A program made the position numbers and the translations under genes. The notes under the pieces are model-generated. The model worked only from the letters and a program-made list of their open reading frames with translations. It searched no databases and was not told the DNA's origin. Below, piece after piece: positions 57,308-64,000 of a DNA stretch of 64,000 nt; the first letter of the stretch is position 1, and the number at the start of each line of letters is the position of its first letter. The stretch comes from Calonectria ilicicola (taxonomy: Eukaryota; Ascomycota; Sordariomycetes; Hypocreales; Nectriaceae). The stretch spans positions 5,146,001-5,210,000 of the forward strand of contig CP085829.1 in assembly GCA_020809705.1 (NCBI GenBank), in the 5' to 3' direction.

Positions 57308-58455
57308 GCTATACGCTACTTTTCTTATTGTTTATCGTAATTTTTCTTTATCCCGAAAAAAAAAACCAAAGACGACAATCGATCGATATACGTTGCTCGA
57401 CACACGGCGCGCCAGCTGTACGCCTCAGTTTGCTACTAATAAGCTAGCCAACACGGGCTTTGCGTCACGTTGTTTTGTTTTATTCCAGGTTCTATGTATT
57501 ACTAGGTTTAGGTTGATTGGTTGGTCAGGCCATGATTGATTTTGGGAATACCTGGAAGGGTCTCTATCGCGAAATGGCGAATCGGAGATCAAGGCTATGG
57601 AGTGACTGACTACTTTTTTTTTTGTTTTGTTTTTTTGTTCACTGTGTTAAGGGGTAAAACCACTGTTCCTTTGTTTTCTGTTTTTGTGCTCGGCCATTCC
57701 GGATTCCTTTGTAAATGTGCGCTGAGTGGTAGGGTATGATGCGGACTCGGACCTCCGAAAAGAAAAGTGTTGTTGCCAACGTCCTCAAGGCTGGGCAAGA
57801 CTGGTTGGCTGTGCCCTACTCGTTAGTTCTATAAATATGAATGAGCATTATTCTGGTACGCTGAGACCCAATTCCATGATTTTTAATATTAAGCATTGAA
57901 TCTGTAACAGTGGTATTTAGTACCAAGTAATAGAACACCACCAATTCATTAAGCTTGGATTAAGTTTATCACAGCCACACTAATTGTCAAGTTACAGGCA
58001 TCAAGGCTGAATCGACGAGTCATTTAGGTGGCTATAGCTTGCGATACGCGTATTACGTTTCATGATTCGGAAACCACTTTGGTTCTACAGCTAGTGCACG
58101 AGGAATGATGCCGCAAAGTATAAAACGGAAACTAATGGGAGTATTGAAAGTTTGTTTTTGATTGTATGTAAACCGTGAAAGAACACCGCCGTCTTCAGCG
58201 TCATGAATATCAAACTACTCGTCCCTGTTTTTCTTCTTTCTTCCCACATCTAAATATTGAAAAGTGGAGCGCTTGATGAAACCTTGCAAAAAAAAAGCCG
58301 GGTCTTTGCTTTACAACAGGACAAGACAAGACAGGATGTAACAAAGGCCAGGGTGGCGGGGCGTAATATAAAAAAGACAAAAAAAGTAACAACTTTTGAT
58401 GATGAATGTGCCCGGGGGGTAGGGGGGAAGGTCAATGGCACAGTGTATATATCTA
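57308..58455. other. Convergent 3' flanks, no gene seen
   Basis: This 1.15 kb region lies between the exchanger (+) and UTP14 (-). It contains T- and A-runs and is AT-rich from about 57830 to 58260. No gene is seen. Confidence 0.5.
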
Positions 58456-61245
58456 TTATATCGTGGGCTTGGACATGGGGGCAATGATGCCCTGCTTCAT
58501 CAGCACGCGAGGCTTGGTGCTGCTCTGGAACGTTTCCTTGGTCTGCCATTCGGGTCCCACGGGCAGACGCAGAGAACGCTCGTACTGCTCGCGTGACTCG
58601 AAGGGGTGAGGAAGCTGGGAGGCGAGATATCGGTTGTTCTAGTGGAGGAATATTAGCAAATGCAATGACAATCAAGTCGCTGCTTTGGTTGGCTGTACTT
58701 ACCTTCTTGATCTGCTTCTCATTGATAATGACCTTGTCCAGCTTGGCGTCCTTGCGGTTCTTCTTCTTGATGCCCTCAACCTTGGTCAGGAACCGACCTT
58801 GGTGGCGCTTCTTCTCACGGGCACTGACGCCATCGCCAACCCACGAGCCCCAGCCGGGGAGAGTGTTGTCGATGACCTTGTCGTCATCAGCTTCAGCAAT
58901 CTCCTCCTTCTCGCGCTCAAACTGGCCCACAACGTCCTCGCCAGCGAAGGCACGTACCACCATTTCCTGGTCACGGATGGCCAGGGGGAGATGCTGGTCC
59001 GTCTCGGACGCATCTGAGTCGTCGTCGTTGTTGTCCTGGGCAGTTCCGTTCGCAGTCTTGGACTTGGACTTGGACTTGCTGGGTCGAGAGGCAACAAGCA
59101 CATTGGCATTGAGATCAAGATCCTCGATACGTGCACCCCGATCCTTCTTGGACTTGCGACGGGACTCGCCACGCGACCATGCTCCTGCAGTTGAGTTAAC
59201 GACAGGCTCAGAAGGAAGTGGAACTGCGGCTTTAGGCGCAGCCGATTTTGTGGTGATGACGACCTCATCGCCATCGGCATCCTCAGATCTTCGCTTCTTG
59301 GAACCTCGCGAAGAAGCCTCAGTCGTAGGTGCAAATGGCTTGCCCTCGGCAGCACCAAACTGTCGACGACCAACTTCCTCCTTTTCCTCCTCTTCGGAGA
59401 CCTCGGCATCATCGCCATCGAGTTCCCGCTTGATCTGCTTGATAAGGGCATCGTTGGCCTCCTTCTTTGCTGCTTCGGCCTTTTGCATAAACTTCATCTG
59501 CATCAGCTTAGACTGGGGCTCATCGTCGTACTCTTCCAGCTCCTTGATCTGTCGCCGTAATGATGCGTCGCCATTGTCTGAATCGCTATCAGAAGTAGAG
59601 TCGTCATCAGATCCTCCGGTTCGACCCTCTTTTCTCCTTCGTAGCTCCTCATCCTTGCGGGCCATCTCTGTAAGACCAGCACGGAAGTCGTCGTCCCACA
59701 CGGCTCGTTTCGTCTTGGATCCAATCTTGGCCCATTTGCTCTCTTTGTGCCGTTGGCCAACACGCTCAAGAGCTCGTCGACGGTCCTGGGCCTCTCGCTC
59801 AGCCTCGGAATCAAACTCGCCATCCTCCTCCATGGCTTCCTTGGTGGCCATTTCATCACGCTCGCGTTGTTTTCGGTGCACGCGGTGATAGGCCTTGCTC
59901 TTAATCTTCTTGATGCGCTTCGCACGCTTGGCTTCTCGTGAGTTGAGCTCACGCTCCATGCGCTTGCGAGCAAGAACCTCCTTGCGCGTCAACTCGTTGC
60001 CCTCGTCATCGTACTCCTTCTCCTTCTTCTTCTCCGGCTTATCTAGTGACAAGCCGCTCTGCTCCATAATGGACATGATGGTGGATTCTAGCTCATTGCC
60101 AGGTTGCTTGGATGATAGTGGCTGGATTTCGGTGGTGTCAAGGCCGTACGTCGCTGAATTCTGAGGCAGAGGGAAGACAAGATGTTCCGCTCTTCGGTTC
60201 TGCTTCACCGTCTCGTTCCACCGATCCAATGTCTCGTTTGTCTTCTCATAGGCGGCGCTTCGGTCCACACGGGCCTGTTCTCTTCTCGCAAGGGGAATAT
60301 CTAGCTTCTTGGTTGCGCCAGGTCGGCTATCCTTTTCTTCCTTGCTCATGAGCTTAAGTGACTTTCTCACATTCTGATCGCTGATACCCGAAAGACCCAA
60401 ATCACTCAGGCTGATTTTGGCTTTTGACTTGGTTTTGCCGTCATCCTCCTCTTCTTCGCCGCCATAGCCAGCAATCAAACCTTCAAGGGCATCCAGCTTC
60501 TCTGGGTTTGCCTCATCAGCATCACTGTCGTCGTCGTCGTCAGACTCCTCATCTCCCTCAGACTCATCAGAGGCATCATCGTCCGACTCTGAAGAGCCTG
60601 ACTGCTCATTGTTGGCCTCTTCTTCCGAAGATGATTCGTACTGGTCTAGAGCAGTTGCCAGATCGATGGCATCGGCGCCCAGGGTTTCTCCTTCGTCGTC
60701 TTGTGAATCGTCTTCGGAGTCATCGTCATCCTTTCGCTCAATTAGCATAGCCCAAGTGCATGGGTTTGTGACCATGTAGCCAGCTAGCTTACCTTTTGAG
60801 TTGACTTGCTTCCACGGAACGAATATCCTTGAAACTTTTCCTCGTCGCTTTCGCCAAAAGCTTCGTCACTCTCAATTTCAGAATCTTCATCATCCTCCCG
60901 AAGGCCTCCCAGTCGCCACTCGTTACCTTCGCTGTCACTACCGTATTCCGCGTCATCGCCCTCTGCAGGTCGGCTGGGTCGCTTGACCTTCTTTCGCTGA
61001 GGCTCGTCATCCTCGTCGTCTTCATCCTCTTCGTCCTCGTCATCGCGGCCGTGCTTCCTCTCAATCTCGGCATCTAGCTCTCGTGCTCGAGGTGTGCGCT
61101 TCTGCTTTGGGGCAAAGTTTTCCTGGGCAATGCCAAAGGCGTTGAGAGCATTCTTCTGGGAGCGGGCCTTGGACTTTTTGTTGGCGTTGCCCTTGGACTT
61201 GGGCGCCGCCATAAGCGAGCGGCCATGAGCTTGTCGTCCACCCAT
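58456..61245 (-). CDS. UTP14: U3 snoRNP / SSU processome protein Utp14
   Basis: Three exons (61245-60793, 60730-58703, 58638-58456) encode about 887 residues. The start MGGRQAHGRSLMAAPKSKGN is typical of fungal Utp14. Acidic tracts fill residues about 70-260, followed by basic helices (KRAKRIKKIKSKAYHRVHRK is the family signature), then LPGWGSWVG and the C-terminal NNRYLASQLPHPFESREQYE with RSLRLPVGPEW. Utp14 activates the helicase Dhr1 to release U3 snoRNA from pre-18S rRNA in the nucleolus. The first-intron acceptor is ambiguous: AGs at 60737 and 60731 differ by six bases and both keep the frame; the second was chosen for branch-site distance. It is divergent from COX15. Confidence 0.95.
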
Positions 61246-61683
61246 GTTTCTAACGTGGGCTGTTGTCGCGGGCAATTGGGACTATCGCAATCCGTCCTGA
61301 CAGCGACTTTCGGCGTCGTGGTGGGCTGGTCTCTTTTTTCCAATTTTCTGCCGTGTAAAAAAATTTGGCGGTGAAAAGGTGGGCCGTAGAGGGGGACCCT
61401 TGCCCAGATGCCCAGAAGCTCAGAACAGCTCAGTGGGCGTGGGCCGCCTATCAACGTTGTCTGACAATTCCAGGGCGGTCCAGTGGTCTTGCAGGGCCCT
61501 ACCTTAACTAACTGGATACCGCACGGGCGAACGCCGAGAGCGCGAGCGCCGAGACCCATCAGGCAGTTTGCTGCCACAATTTGTCGACAATCGTCGTATG
61601 ACTTCTTCTTTTTCCTCTTCCCCTTCCACGCCATTTGTTCATTCTCTCCTTTTGTAACATCCTGCAAATTCCTCTCAATCGCA
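61246..61683. other. Divergent promoter of UTP14 (-) and COX15 (+)
   Basis: This 438-base region separates two housekeeping start codons and probably acts as a shared promoter region. The right part is C/T-rich. No TATA box is evident. Confidence 0.55.
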
Positions 61684-63176
61684 ATGGCGTCCTTCGCCCC
61701 CGGGTTCCGGAGGTTATTCCTCCAGGCCTCGGTCTCGGCGCCCAAATTCTTTGCCTGCAACCAATGTCTCCGCCAGGCCCCGCGCGCCACTGCCATGTCC
61801 TCGCGCATCCTCAGCGCCGCCCGCCCCCGATTCTATGCCGACAACGTTGCTGCTAAAGCCGTTTCCGCATCTGCTTCCTCAATTGCTGAGCATGCAATTG
61901 CTGGCTCCTCCTCTACTGTCTCTGCGGCGGCCAAGTCCGCCTGGCCCAAGGTTTCGTCCAAGGGCGTTGGTTTCTGGCTCCTCGGAAGTGCTCTCAGTGT
62001 CTTTGGTATTGTCGTCTTTGGTGGCCTGACGAGGTTGACCGAGTCTGGGTAAGTGGTCCGAGCCAATTGGCCCGTCGCATAACACTACTAACATGAGGAA
62101 TCAGTTTGAGTATCACGGAATGGCGTCCCGTCACTGGTTCCAAGCCTCCAATGTCCCAGGCTGAGTGGGAGTCCGAATTCGAAAAGTACCGTGCCTCGCC
62201 TGAGTTCAAGCTGCTTAACCCCCACATGAACCTCGAAGAGTTCAAGCAGATCTACTTCATGGAGTGGTTCCACCGTCTCTGGGGCCGCTTCATTGGCATG
62301 ACCTTTGTTCTTCCCACTTTGTACTTCATCGCTCGCAAGAAGGTTACCCCCAAGATGGCTGCCAACCTGCTCGGAATCTCCGCCTTGATTGGCTTCCAGG
62401 GCATCATTGGCTGGTGGATGGTCAAGTCTGGTCTCAAGGATGACCTCTTTGCTCCTGGCTCTCACCCTCGTGTCTCCCAGTACCGCCTCACCACCCATCT
62501 TGCAACCGCCTTTGTCTGCTACTCTTGGATGCTCCTCTCCGGTCTTGCCGTTCTTCGCACCCACCGCTTCCTCAAGAACCCCGAAGCTGCCATCCAGTCT
62601 ATTAAGGCTATTAACAACCCCGCTCTGTCTGGTTTCCGCCGCTCCGTCTTTGCTGTTGCTGCTCTGACTTTTGTTACCGCCATGTCCGGAGGCCTGGTTG
62701 CCGGTCTCGATGCTGGTCTTATCTATAACGAGTTCCCCAAGATGGGCACTGGCCTGTTCCCTCCCAAGAGCGAGCTATTTGACAAGTTTTACTCTCGCAA
62801 GGAAGATGGCTCTGATATCTGGTGGCGCAACATGCTCGAGAACCCCAGCACTGTCCAAATGAACCACCGAATTCTCGCAGTCTCCACCTTCTGCGCCATC
62901 GTCTCTCTCTTCGTCTTTGCTCGCACAAGGAAGGTTGCTCCTTTCCTACCAGTCAACGCCAAGCGCGGTTCCACCGGTCTGCTTCACATGGTTTCTTTCC
63001 AGGTCGCCCTCGGCATCAGCACCCTCATCTACATGGTTCCCATCCACCTCGCCGCCACTCACCAGGCCGGTGCCCTTGGCGTGCTCACCATGGCCCTCAT
63101 CCTTGCGCAGCGACTGCACGTCCCCAAGCCCACATTGCGCCTCCTGGAGCAGAGGCTGAAGCAACTCGCCAAGTAA
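61684..63176 (+). CDS. COX15: Heme A synthase COX15
   Basis: Two exons (61684-62048 and 62105-63176) encode 478 residues. The N-terminus is a long basic, Ser/Ala-rich mitochondrial presequence. The membrane core starts FWLLGSALSVFGIVVFGGLT followed by RLTESGLSITEWRPVTGSKP, with conserved heme-ligand histidines in WFHRLWGR, RLTTHLATA, QMNHRILA and IHLAATHQAG. Cox15 oxidises heme O to heme A in the inner mitochondrial membrane for cytochrome c oxidase. About eight hydrophobic helices are visible. The length and motif order are complete. Confidence 0.96.
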
Positions 63177-63540
63177 ATGGCATGATGGTGGTGTGACCAC
63201 GACACGAAAACCCACCCGACTGTAAAATAAATCAAGTGTATAATACTAGACTATGAGCATGCGGCATGAGGTGTGGAATGAATGACGGGCTTGGATAACG
63301 GCCCCGCAATAGAAGCAAGCATGTATAAGACAAACTCAGCTCAAGACGGCTTTTATGAACAGCCTTCTAAAAAAAAATCAGAACATCTTTTTTATTTTAT
63401 TTTATTTCTTTATCTACTTTCTCATGAATCCAAAGTCACAAATGAAACCGTGACTGGAAAATACCGTGACCTCATAACCGTTTCCCTAATTTTTGTATTT
63501 GACGTTTCTAGGTTTCTTTTCTTTTTATACCCTAGCTAAT
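63177..63540. other. Convergent 3' flanks, no gene seen
   Basis: This 364-base AT-rich spacer lies between COX15 (+) and the lysyl-tRNA synthetase gene (-). Nothing recognisable is present. Confidence 0.5.
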
Positions 63541-64000
63541 TTACTTGTGAGCTGGAACTTTTGTTAGCTTCTCTCATCTCACACACATGTATGATTTAGG
63601 ATTCTCGACTTACCAATACCCTCGGTGGGGACGGGCTCAATGCCAACCTCCTCAGCAGCCAGCTTCTCCTTCTTGGGCTCATCCTTCATGAAGGGGAAAG
63701 CCAGGACCTCACGAATAGTGTAGTTGTCAGTCAGGAACATGACCATACGGTCAATACCCATACCCCAACCACCGGTGGGAGGCAGACCGTACTCGAGGGA
63801 AGTACAGAAGTTCTCGTCGATGAGCTGGGCCTCCTCGTCACCCTGGTCCTTCTGGCGGGCCTGCTCCTCGAAGCGCAGGCGCTGGTCGAAGGGGTCGTTC
63901 AACTCGGTGTAGGCGTTGGCAATCTCCTTCTTGCACACGAAAGCCTCGAATCGCTCGCACAGACCGGGGATTTCACGGTGGTACTTGGCTAGAGGGCTCA
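63541..64000 (-). CDS. KRS1: Lysyl-tRNA synthetase, C-terminal part (cut at window edge)
   Basis: The visible part comprises the end of an exon (64000-63614) and a proposed last exon (63551-63541). Class II motif 3 reads [20 protein letters not shown], preceded by [20 protein letters not shown] and [19 protein letters not shown], all diagnostic of LysRS; the enzyme charges tRNA-Lys with lysine. The protein end is read as PTEGI joined by a GT...AG intron (63552-63613) to AHK-stop, an 11-base last exon. Without splicing the frame would end SRILNHTCV, which looks like intron translation. The remaining N-terminal part lies outside the window. Confidence 0.92.

Noticed and set aside
1..64000. CRISPR arrays, bacterial operons, phage genes
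   Set aside because: The DNA is eukaryotic with spliced genes; no spaced direct repeats of CRISPR type were found.
1..64000. tRNA or rRNA genes
   Set aside because: I looked for A-box and B-box words with a clover-leaf context and for rRNA-like blocks and found none that hold up by eye; a tRNAscan run would settle it.

Overview
The window is nuclear DNA of a filamentous ascomycete, most likely a Sordariomycete of the order Hypocreales. The signs are spliced genes with short introns of about 50-100 bases (GT...AG ends, CTAAC/CTGAC-like branch sites), long pyrimidine-rich leaders, and fungal families such as a GRG-1/CCG-1 protein, an AP-1-like bZIP factor, an Argonaute with an RGG-rich N-terminus and a GH81 glucanase. 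The species cannot be named from the sequence alone. Exon borders were placed by hand from frame continuity, splice consensus and family similarity.

Layout, left to right. 1-4070: no gene seen; the right part is a pyrimidine-rich leader. 4071-6348 (+): YANK/STK32-type AGC kinase. 8068-9938 (-): YAP1-like redox bZIP factor. 12654-12923 (-): GRG-1/CCG-1 small protein. 14604-16023 (+): BSD-domain (Dos2-like) protein. 16241-16947 (-): TSR2. 17476-20178 (+): HSL-type alpha/beta hydrolase. 20527-20913 (-): mitochondrial ribosomal protein mL41. 21436-25230 (+): TRAPPC11. 27929-29881 (+): 14-TM MFS (DHA2) exporter. 30121-32627: AT-rich repeat island with an HNH-family gene between inverted repeats of about 200 bp that themselves carry HNH-gene fragments. 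33130-34152 (-): protein with a possible OB fold. 34709-36085 (+): LPX1/AKT2-like hydrolase. 36426-39796 (-): Argonaute. 41552-43362 (+): three tandem small cysteine-rich genes of an unrecognised family. 43740-44243 (-): CMP/dCMP-type deaminase. 44930-45884 (+): DNAJC9-like J protein. 46370-47236 (+): Stn1-like CST subunit. 48733-51657 (+): secreted GH81 endo-1,3-beta-glucanase. 51658-55600: long gene-poor stretch with a compound pentanucleotide repeat. 55601-57307 (+): VCX1-type Ca2+/H+ exchanger. 58456-61245 (-): UTP14. 61684-63176 (+): COX15. 63541-64000 (-): C-terminal end of lysyl-tRNA synthetase, cut by the window edge.

Most genes are conserved single-copy housekeeping genes (ribosome biogenesis: TSR2, UTP14; mitochondria: mL41, COX15; trafficking: TRAPPC11; telomere: Stn1; histone chaperone: DNAJC9-like) arranged as unrelated neighbours, often in divergent or convergent pairs. 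There is no secondary-metabolite cluster.

Two accessory spots stand out. The first is the trio of small intracellular-looking proteins that all begin Met-Cys and share the exact spacing C2-x8-C11-x-C13-x4-C18 plus a C-terminal CxxC; I do not recognise this family and rate it the best candidate for something undescribed. The second is the HNH locus, where an apparently intact but His-to-Tyr substituted HNH gene lies between diverged inverted repeats whose differences are nearly all transitions, as expected after repeat-induced point mutation.
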